Counted from the first letter of the stretch, positions 35,263 to 46,472 are shown. The stretch: DNA of 64,000 bases from Pseudomonadota bacterium (GCA_021801025.1 JAJYYK010000012.1:1-64000), one strand, 5' to 3'. Notes: a model not told the origin generated them from the sequence alone. A program made the numbers and translations.

Positions 35263-35504
35263 ACAAGTGGAATAGTCGGGGCGAAATAGTGGCCTGCGTT
35301 GAGCAGGCGATGGATATGTACTTTAAAGATTTGGACGGCGAATTGCCTAGCGGCATTTATGACATGGTACTCGCGTGTGTTGAACGTCCGTTGATCGAAA
35401 AAATGCTGCATTTTTCGCAGGGTAATCAGACCCGGGCAGCAGAGTACCTGGGAATTAACCGCAATACATTACGTAAAAAAATGGCGCAGTACAATTTGCA
35501 GTGA
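35259..35504 (+). CDS. fis: nucleoid-associated regulator Fis
   Basis: Fis bends DNA and controls rRNA, recombination and growth-phase genes. The 81-residue protein has the core dimer helices and the C-terminal helix-turn-helix [20 protein letters not shown], nearly identical to the family consensus. The start is a GTG at 35259 overlapping the dusB stop; the upstream ATG at 35235 lies within dusB and is not favoured. It is shorter at the N-terminus than E. coli Fis (98 residues), as usual in Betaproteobacteria. purH follows. Confidence 0.93.
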   Translation: MNKWNSRGEIVACVEQAMDMYFKDLDGELPSGIYDMVLACVERPLIEKMLHFSQGNQTRAAEYLGINRNTLRKKMAQYNLQ

Positions 35505-35551
35505 CGTGTCGTGCTGTGCCTGTGGCAGCAATTACTTTTTTGGATTTTGAT

Positions 35552-37114
35552 ATGGCTTATATTCAACGCGCACTCATTAGCGTTTCGGACAAAACGGGCG
35601 TGGTTGTGCTGGCGCAGCAACTTCATGCCATGGGGATAGAAATTATTTCTACAGGTGGGACGGCAAAATTGCTGTCAGAACATGATGTGCCGGTCATCGA
35701 GGTGGCCGATTACACCGGTTTTGCCGAAATGCTGGATGGCCGGGTCAAAACGCTACACCCTAAAATACATGGCGGTATTCTCGCACGCCGCGATCTGGTT
35801 GCGCATCAGGCGGCGATTCGGGAAGCCGGTATTGCCCCGATAGACATGGTGGTGGTGAATCTTTACCCCTTTGCACAAACCGTGGCCCAACCGAATTGCA
35901 GTTTGGAGGAGGCCATAGAAAATATTGATATCGGTGGTCCCGCCATGGTACGCTCCGCTGCGAAAAATTTTCAGCATGTGGCCGTGCTGACGGATGTTGC
36001 GGATTATGCCCATGTATTGGATGAGATGCATGTCAATTCAGGTTCATTGTCTACATCGACCACCTATGCGCTGGCTTGTAAGGCCTTTGCGCACACCGCT
36101 GCTTACGATGGTGCGGTTGCAAATTATTTGACGGCGCGCGAATTAAACGGCGACACGGCGGATTTTCCGGCACATTTGAATGTTGCGCTGGTGCGTGAGC
36201 AGACGTTGCGTTATGGTGAAAATCCACATCAACGCGCCGCCTTTTATCGGGACAATCATCCTGCGCCCGGCAGTCTGGCTTATTACACGCAGTTGCAAGG
36301 CAAGGAACTGTCTTATAACAATATTGCTGACAGCGATGCGGCTTGGGAGTGCGTGAAAACTTTCGATCAACCTGCCTGTGTGATTGTGAAACACGCCAAT
36401 CCTTGTGGCGTGGCGGTGGCTGATACACCGCTGATGGCCTATCAGCAGGCTTTCGCCACGGATCCCAGCTCAGCATTTGGCGGAATTATCGCATTCAATG
36501 TAGAAATGGATGTCGCAGCGGCACAAGCGGTGGTCCAGCAATTTGTTGAAGTGCTGATTGCACCTGCTTACAGTGCCGAAGCCCGTGCAGTGTTGGCTGA
36601 AAAAACCAATATGCGCGTATTGGTACTGCCCCTGGCGCATGAATACAATGCGCTTGAATTTAAACGGGTGGGCGGCGGGATGCTGGTACAGAGCGCCGAT
36701 GTCTTTAATGTGAGTGAATCTGATTTGCGTGGCGTGACCCAACAGCAAGCCACTCCACAGCAGTTGGCAGATATGTTGTTTGCCTGGCGGGTGGCGAAAT
36801 TTGTGAAATCCAATGCGGTCGTGTTCGCTGCGAATGGTCGAACATTGGGTATCGGTGCAGGGCAAATGAGCAGAGTTGATTCCACCCGTATTGCAGTAGA
36901 CAAGGCGAATCGTGTGGGGTTGTCATTGATCGGTTGCGCAGTGGCTTCGGATGCTTTTTTCCCCTTTCGGGACGGCCTGGACGTGTTGGCACAAGCAGGT
37001 GCAAGCGCGGTCATTCAGCCGGGGGGAAGTGTGCGCGATGGCGAAGTGATCGCGGCGGCCGACGAACAGGGTATTGCTATGGTGTTTACCGGATACCGCC
37101 ATTTTCGGCATTAA
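35552..37114 (+). CDS. purH: bifunctional AICAR transformylase / IMP cyclohydrolase
   Basis: PurH performs the last two steps of IMP synthesis. The 520-residue protein has the N-terminal cyclohydrolase domain ([11 protein letters not shown], then [13 protein letters not shown]) and the C-terminal transformylase domain with KHANPCGVA and the terminal [21 protein letters not shown]. The start at 35552 matches the family; an in-frame ATG at 35501 overlaps the fis stop and adds 17 extra residues. The order fis-purH-purD suggests a purine block. Confidence 0.97.
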   Translation: MAYIQRALISVSDKTGVVVLAQQLHAMGIEIISTGGTAKLLSEHDVPVIEVADYTGFAEMLDGRVKTLHPKIHGGILARRDLVAHQAAIREAGIAPIDMVVVNLYPFAQTVAQPNCSLEEAIENIDIGGPAMVRSAAKNFQHVAVLTDVADYAHVLDEMHVNSGSLSTSTTYALACKAFAHTAAYDGAVANYLTARELNGDTADFPAHLNVALVREQTLRYGENPHQRAAFYRDNHPAPGSLAYYTQLQGKELSYNNIADSDAAWECVKTFDQPACVIVKHANPCGVAVADTPLMAYQQAFATDPSSAFGGIIAFNVEMDVAAAQAVVQQFVEVLIAPAYSAEARAVLAEKTNMRVLVLPLAHEYNALEFKRVGGGMLVQSADVFNVSESDLRGVTQQQATPQQLADMLFAWRVAKFVKSNAVVFAANGRTLGIGAGQMSRVDSTRIAVDKANRVGLSLIGCAVASDAFFPFRDGLDVLAQAGASAVIQPGGSVRDGEVIAAADEQGIAMVFTGYRHFRH

Positions 37115-37145
37115 CGTAAAACTTGCGTAGAGCGATACTTTGTTC

Positions 37146-37195
37146 GTCCTACCCCCCCCTTTTTTTCGGGAGAGGGCAAGGGGTGGGGGAAACAG
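37146..37195. repeat. REP-like GC-rich imperfect palindrome between purH and purD
   Basis: A run of C and T (TACCCCCCCCTTTTTTTC) is followed by GGGAGAGGG and GGGGTGGGGG, giving an imperfect inverted repeat. The pattern resembles the widespread CCCTCTCCC...GGGAGAGGG dispersed repeats of Proteobacteria. It may also help end purH transcription. It lies ~80 bp before purD. Confidence 0.45.
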
Positions 37196-37276
37196 ATATG
37201 GCGAAGCATTGTTTCATGATTTTGGGCGGATTGCTACGCCCGTTAAGGCTCATTCAACGAGCCCTTAGAAAGAACG

Positions 37277-38560
37277 ATGATGGATATTTTGGTTGTGGGT
37301 TCTGGCGGCAGAGAACACGCTTTGGCCTGGCGCCTGGCACAGTCGGCACGGGTCGGGCGAGTGTTTGTTGCGCCCGGGAATGCGGGTACCGCTTTGGAAA
37401 AAGAACTCATCAATGTGCCGATTACAGAGATTGATTTGTTGCTGCAGTTTGTTCAACGGGAAAAAATAGCGTTAACTGTGGTGGGGCCAGAAGCGCCATT
37501 GGCGGCAGGGATTGTGGATCGTTTTCGCGCAGTCGGCCTGAAAATTTTTGGTCCCACCCAGGCGGCTGCCCAACTTGAAGCTTCCAAGGACTTTGCCAAA
37601 GCATTTATGACGCAACAGGGTATTCCAACTGCTGCCTACCAGACTTTTACCGATGTGCTCGCTGCGCATGCCTATATTGATGCCCAAGGCGTACCGTTGG
37701 TGATCAAAGCCGATGGTTTGGCGGCAGGGAAAGGTGTGGTGGTGGCGCACCAGCTGGACGAGGCCCATGCGGCCGTAGATGCCATGCTGGCCGATAACCG
37801 TTTGGGTGCTGCCGGCGCGCGGGTGGTGATTGAGGCCTTTCTTGTCGGGGAAGAAGCCAGTTTTATTGTGATGTGCGATGGGGAACATGTGTTGCCTTTG
37901 GCCACCAGCCAGGATCACAAGCGTATTGGCGATGGCGACACCGGTGACAACACCGGAGGGATGGGCGCCTATTCACCTGCACCGGTGGTCACGCCAGAAA
38001 TTCATGCCAGGGCGTTGCGTGAAGTGATTATGCCCGTGCTGGCCGGGATGAAACAGGCAGGAACGCCCTACACGGGATTCTTGTATGCGGGGTTAATGAT
38101 CGGTGAAAACGGTTCCCTGCAAGTGCTGGAATTTAATTGCCGTATGGGCGATCCGGAAACCCAGCCGATTATGATGCGTTTGAAGTCCGATTTGGCAAGC
38201 CTGATGGAGCATGCCGTCAACGGTACCCTTGATGAAGTTGAGGTCGAATGGGACAGGCGTACCGCATTGGGCGTGGTGTTGGCAGCAGCCGGTTATCCCC
38301 ACGCCGTGCGTACTGGGGATCGCATTACTGTTTTGCCAGAAAATAGCAGCGAGATACATGTATTTCACGCGGGTACCGCATTGGTTGATGGGCAGTTGGT
38401 GACCAGTGGGGGGCGCGTGCTGTGCGTCACGGCTTTGGGTGACAGCGCTAAAATTGCGCAGCGTTTGGCGTATGAGGCGGCAGATCAGGTCCAATTTTAT
38501 GGTCGTCAGATGCGGCGTGACATTGGTTTTCGTGCGATAGACCGTAAAAAATCCGCTTAA
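37277..38560 (+). CDS. purD: phosphoribosylamine-glycine ligase (GARS)
   Basis: PurD joins glycine to phosphoribosylamine with ATP in the second step of purine synthesis. The 427-residue ATP-grasp protein has the N-terminal VVGSGGREHALAWRL, the ATP-binding KADGLAAGKGVVVA, the signature HKRIGDGDTGDNTGGMGAYSP and FNCRMGDPETQ at the metal site. Two consecutive ATG codons (37277, 37280) are possible starts. It lies 162 bp after purH, with a REP-like repeat between. Confidence 0.97.
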   Translation: MMDILVVGSGGREHALAWRLAQSARVGRVFVAPGNAGTALEKELINVPITEIDLLLQFVQREKIALTVVGPEAPLAAGIVDRFRAVGLKIFGPTQAAAQLEASKDFAKAFMTQQGIPTAAYQTFTDVLAAHAYIDAQGVPLVIKADGLAAGKGVVVAHQLDEAHAAVDAMLADNRLGAAGARVVIEAFLVGEEASFIVMCDGEHVLPLATSQDHKRIGDGDTGDNTGGMGAYSPAPVVTPEIHARALREVIMPVLAGMKQAGTPYTGFLYAGLMIGENGSLQVLEFNCRMGDPETQPIMMRLKSDLASLMEHAVNGTLDEVEVEWDRRTALGVVLAAAGYPHAVRTGDRITVLPENSSEIHVFHAGTALVDGQLVTSGGRVLCVTALGDSAKIAQRLAYEAADQVQFYGRQMRRDIGFRAIDRKKSA

Positions 38561-38612
38561 ACCGTTTCCATGATTTTGGGCAGCAATTTGCCATGCCCAT
38601 CAGGAGGGCAGT

Positions 38613-39155
38613 GTGACAGGCAGACTTAATTGGCGAGGCCATCTGGGCCCGAAAACGGTCATTGCCTACCCGACCGAATCCTGTTTTGGTCTGGGGTGCG
38701 ATCCTTGGGCCCCGCGCGCTGTGCGGCGAATTTTGCAGATGAAACGCAGGTCGCAGGCTAAAGGTTTGATTGTGTTGGCAGCCACAGTGGAACAGTTGTC
38801 CCCATTTGTCACAAAAGACAGCTTGCAGGCTGCATGGGGCAGTGGCCTGTGGCCAGGGCCGGTGACTTTTCTCTTGCCGGCAAGCCGGCGTTGCCCAGTG
38901 TGGTTGCGTGGTCGACACAACACCATTGCGGTGCGCTTGACCGGGTTTGCGCCAGCCCGTGCATTGTGCCGGCGACTGGGTACGGCACTGGTGTCCACCA
39001 GCGCCAATCGAAGCGGGCAACGCGCTGTACGCACAGCGCATGAGGTTAAACGGGTGTTTGGCTCGCAGGTGACACTTGTGGGGGGACAGAGCGGACGTGC
39101 AAAACGTCCCAGCCAGATACGTGATTGGGCAACTGGACGCGTGGTTCGTGATTAA
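38613..39155 (+). CDS. tsaC: threonylcarbamoyl-AMP synthase
   Basis: TsaC (YrdC) makes threonylcarbamoyl-AMP from threonine, bicarbonate and ATP, the first step of the t6A37 tRNA modification. The 180-residue product has the short-form YrdC pattern: [51 protein letters not shown] and STSANRSG. The start is a GTG preceded by AGGAGG (38602-38607). hemF follows 13 bp later; tsaC next to an early haem gene is also seen in enterobacteria. Confidence 0.94.
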   Translation: MTGRLNWRGHLGPKTVIAYPTESCFGLGCDPWAPRAVRRILQMKRRSQAKGLIVLAATVEQLSPFVTKDSLQAAWGSGLWPGPVTFLLPASRRCPVWLRGRHNTIAVRLTGFAPARALCRRLGTALVSTSANRSGQRAVRTAHEVKRVFGSQVTLVGGQSGRAKRPSQIRDWATGRVVRD

Positions 39156-39168
39156 TTGGGGAAATGTG

Positions 39169-40077
39169 ATGGTGGATGTTGCGGCGGTTAAATCTTATTT
39201 ACTCGCCTTGCAGGCTTTGATTGTTGATCGCATGACGCAAGTTGATGGCGGAACTTTTTTACGCGATGTATGGCAGCGTGCTGAGGGGGGCGGCGGCATA
39301 AGTTGTGTACTGGAAAATGGTGCCGTGCTGGAGCGTGCTGGCGTGAATTTTTCCCATGTAAAGGGCGAACGTCTACCACCCTCTGCCTCGTCGCGTCACC
39401 CCGAAGCCACAGGATTACCCTTTGAGGCGATGGGGGTGTCTCTGGTGTTCCATCCCCGCAATCCCTACGCACCAACGGTACATATGAATGTGCGTTTTTT
39501 CGTGGCGGGTGCAGACACGGCTTCCGCAATCTGGTGGTTTGGCGGAGGCATGGACCTAACGCCTTATTACGGATTTCAGGAAGATGCGGTGCATTTTCAT
39601 CAAACTTGCCATAAGGCTTTATTACTTTGCGGCGAAACGTATTACCCGCGTTTCAAGGCGAATTGCGATCAGTATTTTTTCCTGCCGCACCGCAATGAAG
39701 CGCGTGGCATAGGTGGCATATTTTTTGATGATTTTAATGAAAACGGCTTTGCTCACGGTTTTCATCTCATGCAAAGCGTCGGTGACCATTTCTTGTCGGC
39801 CTACCTGCCGATTCTGCAGCGCCGTAAGGACTTGCCTTATACAGAACAACAACGCGATTATCAGGCGTATCGGCGTGGGCGTTATGTGGAGTTTAATCTG
39901 GTCTATGATCGCGGCACTTTGTTTGGCTTGCAATCTCGTGGTCGAACTGAATCAATATTGATGTCCATGCCACCGCAAGTGCGCTGGGTTTACGACTGGA
40001 AGCCCGAGCCGGGTTCGCCTGAATCGGCTTTGCTGACCGAATATCTGGTTGGAAAAGATTGGCTGGCGGAGCACTAA
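39169..40077 (+). CDS. hemF: oxygen-dependent coproporphyrinogen III oxidase
   Basis: HemF uses O2 to convert coproporphyrinogen III to protoporphyrinogen IX in haem synthesis. The 302-residue protein is of normal length and has [30 protein letters not shown] and [19 protein letters not shown]. The frame is open from 39076, inside tsaC; the ATG at 39169 with GGGGA upstream gives the family N-terminus. It implies the organism meets oxygen, in line with oxyR. The penicillin-binding protein gene follows six bases later. Confidence 0.95.
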   Translation: MVDVAAVKSYLLALQALIVDRMTQVDGGTFLRDVWQRAEGGGGISCVLENGAVLERAGVNFSHVKGERLPPSASSRHPEATGLPFEAMGVSLVFHPRNPYAPTVHMNVRFFVAGADTASAIWWFGGGMDLTPYYGFQEDAVHFHQTCHKALLLCGETYYPRFKANCDQYFFLPHRNEARGIGGIFFDDFNENGFAHGFHLMQSVGDHFLSAYLPILQRRKDLPYTEQQRDYQAYRRGRYVEFNLVYDRGTLFGLQSRGRTESILMSMPPQVRWVYDWKPEPGSPESALLTEYLVGKDWLAEH

Positions 40078-40083
40078 ACCCAG

Positions 40084-43000
40084 ATGATTTTACGCAGAAT
40101 AGCCTATTTTATTTCCGGCCTCGGTGTGGTTTTGCTGGCAGTGCTATGCGGTTTGCTGGTATGGGAAGCCAATACTTTTTCTCTGGAAGCCAAATACCTG
40201 ACACGTGTTGCCAGCCAAATGCACTTTCATCTGGATGCGGGTGTTAACCCGGAAATACGATTTCCAGTATACGGGCCATTCGATCAACGTTTCGGTTATG
40301 TTGCTTTACCCGAATTTACCCACCGTTTGATGACGCAAAATTTTGTGGTGGCACAACAAGCTCGCATGAGCCTCGCAATGAGACAAATGGCTGACTCCGG
40401 TTTAAACTTGCCTTATCATGAAAAGACTCAGGCGGGATTACGATTGCTGGACGAAGCGGGCCTGTCTTATTATGGTCATCTGACCCCGCAAGTCAATATC
40501 CCCAGTTTTAATGCTGTTCCCCCTGTGTTACGGGACAGTTTGTTGTGGATTGAAAATCATGACCTGCTTGACCCACCCAGACAGCGCAACCCGGCTGTGG
40601 AATGGAATCGTTTGGCGCAAGCCATCATCGACAAGTTGATCAAATGGGTTGATCCGGGGCACAATGTGCCGGGCGGCAGTACTTTGGCGACGCAAATCGA
40701 AAAATTCCGGCACTCGCGTGATGGTTTGACCATGACGGTGCAAGACAAATGGCAACAAATGGCCTCTGCTTCGGTGCGGGCCTATCTGGACGGTTCGGAT
40801 ACACGTTTGACCCGTGAACGGGTGTTGCTGGATTATTTGAATAATGTGCCGCTTTCCGCAGCACCGGGCTCTGGTGAAGTGGTGGGCCTGCCTGATGGTT
40901 TGAGGGCATGGTACGGCTTGGACTGGGGTGAAGTCAGTGCGCGTTTGTGGGCGAATCAATCTGACGAGCAAACAGGTATGGTTTACAAACATGCCTTGTC
41001 CTTGCTGATCGCACAGCGCAAACCCTCTTACTTTCTTAATGCAAATCGGGACGCACTGGAAACTTTGACCGATGCCTACCTGCGTCTGCTGGCACGCAAA
41101 GGTGTGATTACTCCTGCACTGCGTGACCGTGCTTTAGCGGTGAAATTGCATTTTTCTGGGCGGCCTCCGCAACATAATGCCAGTTTCGTGACCCAAAAAG
41201 CGGCGAATGCGACCCGTACAAATTTATCTAATCTGTTGGGAATGCCCAGTTTGTATGCGGTGGATCAACTGGATTTAACTGCACAGACCTCGCTCAATGC
41301 TGCGGCGCAATTGCGGGTCAGCCAGTTTTTATTGGGATTGTATGACCGTGAGAAAACAATGGCTGCCGGCATGTATGGCCATGATTTGCTCGCTCCCGGC
41401 GATGACCTTGGGCACATTATGTACAGTTTTACTTTGTACGAACGCACCCCACAGGGTGCAGCATTGCGGATTCAAGCCGACAGCCTGAACCAGCCTTTTG
41501 ATATCAACCGTGGCGCCAAACTGGATTTGGGTTCAACCGCCAAATTGCGTACCCTGATTACCTATCTGGAAATTGTTTCGGCTTTGCACGACAAATTTTC
41601 GGCAATGAATAGCATTGACCTTGCTGCCATGCGGAATGAAAACAGGGATCCGGTTTCGATCTGGGCGCTCGACTGGTACCGTGCCAGCCCCGACAAGTCG
41701 CTCATGACCATGTTACAAGCGGCAATGGCCCGCCAATACTCGGCCAACCCCAGTGAGACGTTTTTTACCGGAGGCGGACTGCATCACTTTGTGAATTTTA
41801 CGAAAGATGAAAATTCTCGCGTGATGGACTTGTGGGAGGCAACGCGTAATTCGGTGAATCTGGTTTACATTCGGCTGATGCGCGACATTGTTCGTTATGA
41901 GATTGCCAATATGCCGGGTGTGGCAGCGAATATCCTGCCAGATGCCCATAATCCGGCGCGACGCACCTACCTGGAACGCTTCGCTGACCGTGAAGGGCAA
42001 GAATTTATGTTGCGTTTCTATAAAAAATACCGGGGTCAGTCACCGAATCAAGTGACTGACACAGTGCTTGGCGAAGTGCATCCCAGCGCACGGCGCCTGG
42101 CGGCTTTGTACCGTTACCTGTCGCCCGATCAGTCTTTGCCCCAGTTTAATCAGTTTTTACATGCTCATTCTCTGAACCAACTGGATGATGCCCGTATTGC
42201 AAGCCTGTATCAGCAATTTGCGCCAGGGGCTTTTTCGTTGACAGATTTGGGCTATATTATACAAATCCATCCTTTGGACCTGTGGCTGGCAGGGTTTTTG
42301 CGACATCACCCTGGCGCAACATTTCGACAGGCGGTGGACGCCAGTCGTGATCAGCGCATCGCCGTGTATGACTGGTTGTTTCATGCTGGACGAAAGAATG
42401 CCCAGGACGTGCGTATTCACAGCTTGCTGGAGGTGGAGGCTTTTGAGCAGATTCACGAGCAATGGAAGCGTTTGGGCTATCCGTTCGACAGTCTGGTGCC
42501 TTCCTATGCGACCGCTTTAGGCGTGTCAGCAGACCGTCCGGATGCGTTGGCGCAGCTAATGGGTATTTTGGTGAATAATGGCATGAGTTTGCCTGAAGTG
42601 TCGATTCAAGGGTTACACTTTGCTCAGGGCACGCCTTATGAAACCGATTTTATTTATCAGGCACCTGCCAGTAACAGGATGTTGCCGCCCGAATTAACCC
42701 AAGTGGTGCGCACAGCTTTGGCGGGGGTAGTGCAATCAGGCACCGCTGGGCGATTAAATGGGGTGTACAGGGACAGTGCCGGGCATATTTTACCCGTGGG
42801 CGGGAAAACCGGCACAGGGGATCATCGCTTTGACACTTTCGATAAGCAGGGGAATGTGCTAACCTCAAGAGTCGTTGATCGCACAGCAACTTTTGTGTTT
42901 TATATTGGGGACCGGTTTTTTGGTACCATGACCGCAGTGGTGCACGGTGAGGTGGGTGCTAACTATCACTTTACCAGCGCATTGCCTGCCCAGTTGATGA

Positions 43001-43170
43001 AAGTGATGAGCCCCTGGTTGCTGTCGGATTTTTCGCCGATTTTGGCACCGCAGGTGCCAAAACCTGAAGCAGGCGCACCACAGGTGTCAAAACATGAAGC
43101 AGGCGCACCGCAGGTACCGGAATTGGGGGTTGCAACACCGATGGCTGTACCACCACCTTTGACACACTGA
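40084..43170 (+). CDS. large class A penicillin-binding protein (GT51 and transpeptidase domains)
   Basis: The 1028-residue protein has a signal anchor (about residues 5-27), a glycosyltransferase-51 domain (WIENHDLLDPP, then GGSTLATQIEKFRHS and LLDYLNNVPL), and a transpeptidase domain with Ser484-Thr-Ala-Lys487, a likely SxN motif in NSVNLVYIR and Lys908-Thr-Gly910. It should polymerise and cross-link peptidoglycan in the periplasm. It is longer than PBP1A/1B and divergent, with several hundred residues between SxxK and KTG, so it is not named. The C-terminus has a Pro-rich repeat. It lies between hemF and hemA. Confidence 0.85.
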   Translation: MILRRIAYFISGLGVVLLAVLCGLLVWEANTFSLEAKYLTRVASQMHFHLDAGVNPEIRFPVYGPFDQRFGYVALPEFTHRLMTQNFVVAQQARMSLAMRQMADSGLNLPYHEKTQAGLRLLDEAGLSYYGHLTPQVNIPSFNAVPPVLRDSLLWIENHDLLDPPRQRNPAVEWNRLAQAIIDKLIKWVDPGHNVPGGSTLATQIEKFRHSRDGLTMTVQDKWQQMASASVRAYLDGSDTRLTRERVLLDYLNNVPLSAAPGSGEVVGLPDGLRAWYGLDWGEVSARLWANQSDEQTGMVYKHALSLLIAQRKPSYFLNANRDALETLTDAYLRLLARKGVITPALRDRALAVKLHFSGRPPQHNASFVTQKAANATRTNLSNLLGMPSLYAVDQLDLTAQTSLNAAAQLRVSQFLLGLYDREKTMAAGMYGHDLLAPGDDLGHIMYSFTLYERTPQGAALRIQADSLNQPFDINRGAKLDLGSTAKLRTLITYLEIVSALHDKFSAMNSIDLAAMRNENRDPVSIWALDWYRASPDKSLMTMLQAAMARQYSANPSETFFTGGGLHHFVNFTKDENSRVMDLWEATRNSVNLVYIRLMRDIVRYEIANMPGVAANILPDAHNPARRTYLERFADREGQEFMLRFYKKYRGQSPNQVTDTVLGEVHPSARRLAALYRYLSPDQSLPQFNQFLHAHSLNQLDDARIASLYQQFAPGAFSLTDLGYIIQIHPLDLWLAGFLRHHPGATFRQAVDASRDQRIAVYDWLFHAGRKNAQDVRIHSLLEVEAFEQIHEQWKRLGYPFDSLVPSYATALGVSADRPDALAQLMGILVNNGMSLPEVSIQGLHFAQGTPYETDFIYQAPASNRMLPPELTQVVRTALAGVVQSGTAGRLNGVYRDSAGHILPVGGKTGTGDHRFDTFDKQGNVLTSRVVDRTATFVFYIGDRFFGTMTAVVHGEVGANYHFTSALPAQLMKVMSPWLLSDFSPILAPQVPKPEAGAPQVSKHEAGAPQVPELGVATPMAVPPPLTH
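43048..43127 (+). repeat. 30-bp tandem repeat in the C-terminus of the PBP gene
   Basis: Two full units of 30 bp (43048-43077 and 43078-43107) and a partial third encode PQVPKPEAGA, PQVSKHEAGA and PQVPELGV. The period is a whole number of codons, so copy number can change without frameshift. The segment is probably a flexible periplasmic tail. Confidence 0.85.
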
Positions 43171-43189
43171 TGAAATTCTAATTTAGACT

Positions 43190-44443
43190 ATGCAATTATT
43201 GGCATTTGGCCTCAACCATCAAACTGCGCCGCTGACCATTCGTGAGCGGTTGGCATTCCATGTCGACCGCATGGAAGACGCCTTGCGTGGTTTCGTGCGC
43301 AGTGGCGCAGTGAAGGAAGCAGCTATTCTTTCTACATGCAACCGCACAGAAATCTATTGCAATACAGTCAACCCGTCCGAAGCCATGGATTGGGTCGCCA
43401 ATTATCACGATATCTCGCGAGAAAGTATTGAGCCTTACCTGTATCACATGCCTGCGATCGAAGCGGCACGGCATGCCTTTCGCGTGGCATCGGGACTGGA
43501 CTCCATGGTATTGGGCGAAACGCAAATTCTGGGTCAGATGCGCGAAGCGGCGCGGGTAGCTGAAAACGCAGGCACTTTGGGCATCATGTTGCACAAATTG
43601 TTTCAACACACTTTTTCTGTCGCGAAAGACGTGCGCACCAGTACCGAAATCGGTGCCAGTTCGGTGTCGATGGCTGCTGCTGCGGTGCGTTTGGCTGAAC
43701 GTATTTTCCCCAGTATTGCCGAGCAACAGGTGTTGTTTGTCGGTGCGGGCGAAATGATCGAATTGTGTGCGGCACATTTTGCTGCCCAAAAACCAAAACG
43801 CATCATGGTGGCCAATCGAACGGTCGCGCGCGCGCAGGCATTGGCGGATCGTTATCATGGGCAAGCCATCGCTTTGAATGAGCTACCTGACCATTTGCCT
43901 GCCTACGATATTGTGGTGACCAGTACCGCCAGCCCTTTGCCTATTCTGGGTAAAGGACTGGTTGAGCGCGCATTGAAAGCGCGTCGGCACCGCCCGATGT
44001 TTATGCTGGATTTGGCCGTTCCGCGTGATATTGAGGCAGAAGTATCTGAGTTAAATGACATTTTTCTTTACACTGTGGATGACTTGGGCAGCGTTGTGCA
44101 GCAAGGTCGCGAGAACCGTCAAGCACAGGTAGGGCAGGCAGAATCCATCATTGAAACCAATGTGCAGCAATTTCAGCACTGGATGGAAATGCGTGAAATG
44201 GTGCCGATGATACGCAATTTGCGTGATCATGCCGAACGCGTGCGACGTCATGAAATACAACGTGCACTCAAACAGCTCACTCGCGGTGACGAACCCGAAC
44301 AGGTGCTGGAACAGCTGTCGCACGGACTCACCAATAAATTCTTGCACCATCCCACTCATGCCCTGCACCACGCCGCCGATGCAGAACGTCACGAATTGCT
44401 GGCATTGCTTTCCCGTTTGTATCCGGTCGATTTGGACTCATGA
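43190..44443 (+). CDS. hemA: glutamyl-tRNA reductase
   Basis: HemA reduces glutamyl-tRNA to glutamate-1-semialdehyde, the committed step of C5-pathway haem synthesis. The 417-residue protein has the active-site Cys50 in [11 protein letters not shown], the signature [18 protein letters not shown], an NADPH-binding [15 protein letters not shown] and a C-terminal dimerisation helix. Its stop overlaps the prfA start, the usual hemA-prfA-prmC operon. Confidence 0.97.
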   Translation: MQLLAFGLNHQTAPLTIRERLAFHVDRMEDALRGFVRSGAVKEAAILSTCNRTEIYCNTVNPSEAMDWVANYHDISRESIEPYLYHMPAIEAARHAFRVASGLDSMVLGETQILGQMREAARVAENAGTLGIMLHKLFQHTFSVAKDVRTSTEIGASSVSMAAAAVRLAERIFPSIAEQQVLFVGAGEMIELCAAHFAAQKPKRIMVANRTVARAQALADRYHGQAIALNELPDHLPAYDIVVTSTASPLPILGKGLVERALKARRHRPMFMLDLAVPRDIEAEVSELNDIFLYTVDDLGSVVQQGRENRQAQVGQAESIIETNVQQFQHWMEMREMVPMIRNLRDHAERVRRHEIQRALKQLTRGDEPEQVLEQLSHGLTNKFLHHPTHALHHAADAERHELLALLSRLYPVDLDS

Positions 44444-45516
44444 AACCCTCCTTACTGAAAAAATTAGCCCAGTTGACAGACCGGCTGGATGAAATTGATC
44501 GCCTTTTAGCACTGGAAACCAGTACCAGAGATTTGGACAATTATCGGCGTTTGACGCGCGAACATGCGGAAATTTCTCCGGTGGTCGCCCTGTATCGCCA
44601 GCTGGTTGCTGCCCAGGCAGATTTGGCTTACGCAGGGCAAATGCTGGGCGATGCCGAAATGAAAGAGCTGGCCGAGCAGGAAATGGACGATGCGCAGGCG
44701 CGCATCCTGGCGCTGGAGCTCGACTTGCAGACAGAGTTGTTGCCCAAAGACCCCAACGATGAACGCAATATTTTTCTTGAAATACGGGCGGGAACGGGTG
44801 GCGATGAATCGACGTTGTTTGCAGGGGATTTGTTGCGCATGTATGTCCGTTACGCTGAACGGCAACGCTGGAAAGTGGAAGTGGTTTCGGAAAGTCTCAG
44901 CGATCTGGGTGGGTACAAGGAAATCATTCTGAAACTGATCGGGCGCGGCGCGTATTCGCGCCTTAAATTTGAATCTGGCGGTCACCGTGTGCAGCGGGTA
45001 CCCGAAACGGAAACGCAGGGGCGCATTCACACCTCAGCCTGTACGGTGGCAGTGATGCCGGAAGCCGATGAAGTCGCCGAGGTGAATCTTAATCCGGCAG
45101 ATTTGCGTATTGACACCTACCGTGCCAGCGGCGCGGGTGGACAACACATTAACAAAACCGATTCGGCTGTCCGCATCACCCATTTACCTACCGGGATTGT
45201 GGTGGAATGCCAGGATGACCGTTCACAACACAAAAACAAGGCGCAAGCGATGTCCGTGCTGGCGGCCCGCATCAAGTCTGCGCAAATGCGCGAGATGGCA
45301 GACAAGGAAGCCGCAACGCGCAAATCCTTAATCGGCAGCGGCGACCGCTCGGAACGCATCCGTACCTATAACTTCCCGCAAGGTCGCATGACCGATCACC
45401 GCATCAACCTCACCCTGTACAAACTGGACGCCATCATGGAAGGCGAGATCGATGCCTTGCTGGATGGTTTGGCCACCGAGTATCAGGCTGAGCTGCTGGC
45501 TGCAATGGGGGAGTAA
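44440..45516 (+). CDS. prfA: peptide chain release factor 1
   Basis: RF1 reads UAA and UAG and releases the finished peptide. The 358-residue protein has the tripeptide discriminator of RF1 in [14 protein letters not shown] (PxT type), not SPF, and the catalytic GGQ in [17 protein letters not shown]. The Gln of GGQ is methylated by PrmC, encoded just downstream. Confidence 0.97.
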   Translation: MKPSLLKKLAQLTDRLDEIDRLLALETSTRDLDNYRRLTREHAEISPVVALYRQLVAAQADLAYAGQMLGDAEMKELAEQEMDDAQARILALELDLQTELLPKDPNDERNIFLEIRAGTGGDESTLFAGDLLRMYVRYAERQRWKVEVVSESLSDLGGYKEIILKLIGRGAYSRLKFESGGHRVQRVPETETQGRIHTSACTVAVMPEADEVAEVNLNPADLRIDTYRASGAGGQHINKTDSAVRITHLPTGIVVECQDDRSQHKNKAQAMSVLAARIKSAQMREMADKEAATRKSLIGSGDRSERIRTYNFPQGRMTDHRINLTLYKLDAIMEGEIDALLDGLATEYQAELLAAMGE

Positions 45517-45525
45517 TTCAAAAAG

Positions 45526-46380
45526 ATGCCCCTGGTGATCACCGAACATTTGCGACAAGATCAGGCCCTCCTGACTCAGCAATTGGACCTGACGCCTGCT
45601 GAGGCGCGTCTTGATGTGCATGTGCTGGCGGCCCATGCCTGCGGCGTTGAGCGGGTGTGGCTGTTGGCGCATGGCGATGAATGCATGCCCCCGGCAAGCG
45701 CATCCCATTATGAACAGTCTCTGGCGCGACGCTTGAGCGGAGAGCCCGTCGCTTACATTGTCGGTATGCGGGAGTTCTACGGTCACCGGTTAATGGTGAA
45801 TGCCGATGTATTGATCCCTCGTCCGGAAACGGAATTACTGGTTGATCTGGCTCTTGCACGGATTGAACCGGATGACGCTGCGCAAGTGTTGGAACTCGGT
45901 ACCGGCAGTGGCGCCATTGCACTTGCGGTGGCCCTGGCGCGACCGGGCGCAAGGGTGTGTGCGGTAGATAAAAGCATTGCTGCATTACACATGGCACAAG
46001 AAAATAGCCGTCAATTGGCGGCGTTAAATATTGACCTTGTGCAAAGCGATTGGTGGGCACAGGTGCCACCCCAACGTTTTGATTTGATCCTCAGTAATCC
46101 GCCCTATATTGCAGAACAAGACCCGCACCTGAAACAAGGCGACGTACGCTTTGAACCATTGTCAGCACTGGCGGCGGGTCAGGATGGTCTGGATGATCTG
46201 CGTCATATTATTTCCGAAGCACCCAACTGGTTAAAAGCAGGCGGCTGGCTGATGCTGGAACACGGTTACGACCAGGGTGCGGCAGTGCGCAGTTTGTTAA
46301 ATTCTGCAGGGTTTGCAGTGGTGGAGACCCATCTGGATTTGGCGGGTTTGGAACGTGTCAGTTGCGGCAGGAAAACCTGA
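45526..46380 (+). CDS. prmC: release factor glutamine methyltransferase
   Basis: PrmC methylates the GGQ glutamine of RF1 and RF2 using S-adenosylmethionine. The 284-residue protein has a helical N-terminal domain, the SAM-binding VLELGTGSGAIALAVA and the catalytic NPPY in LILSNPPYIAEQDP. It begins nine bases after prfA and ends the hemA-prfA-prmC operon; a hairpin follows at 46451. Confidence 0.96.
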   Translation: MPLVITEHLRQDQALLTQQLDLTPAEARLDVHVLAAHACGVERVWLLAHGDECMPPASASHYEQSLARRLSGEPVAYIVGMREFYGHRLMVNADVLIPRPETELLVDLALARIEPDDAAQVLELGTGSGAIALAVALARPGARVCAVDKSIAALHMAQENSRQLAALNIDLVQSDWWAQVPPQRFDLILSNPPYIAEQDPHLKQGDVRFEPLSALAAGQDGLDDLRHIISEAPNWLKAGGWLMLEHGYDQGAAVRSLLNSAGFAVVETHLDLAGLERVSCGRKT

Positions 46381-46450
46381 TGCCGAACTTGTCGTGTGGT
46401 GGGTAATGCAAAGTGAAATCAAGTCAGCAGTGGCGCTGCTGAGCGCAACA

Positions 46451-46472
46451 ACACCCCGCAAGTGCGGGGTGT
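46451..46472. terminator. stem-loop between prmC and the convergent BI-1 gene
   Basis: ACACCCCGC (46451-46459) pairs perfectly with GCGGGGTGT (46464-46472) around AAGT. It lies between two convergent genes and can form on either strand; the T tracts are weak, with TGTTGTTG following on the minus strand. Confidence 0.65.
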
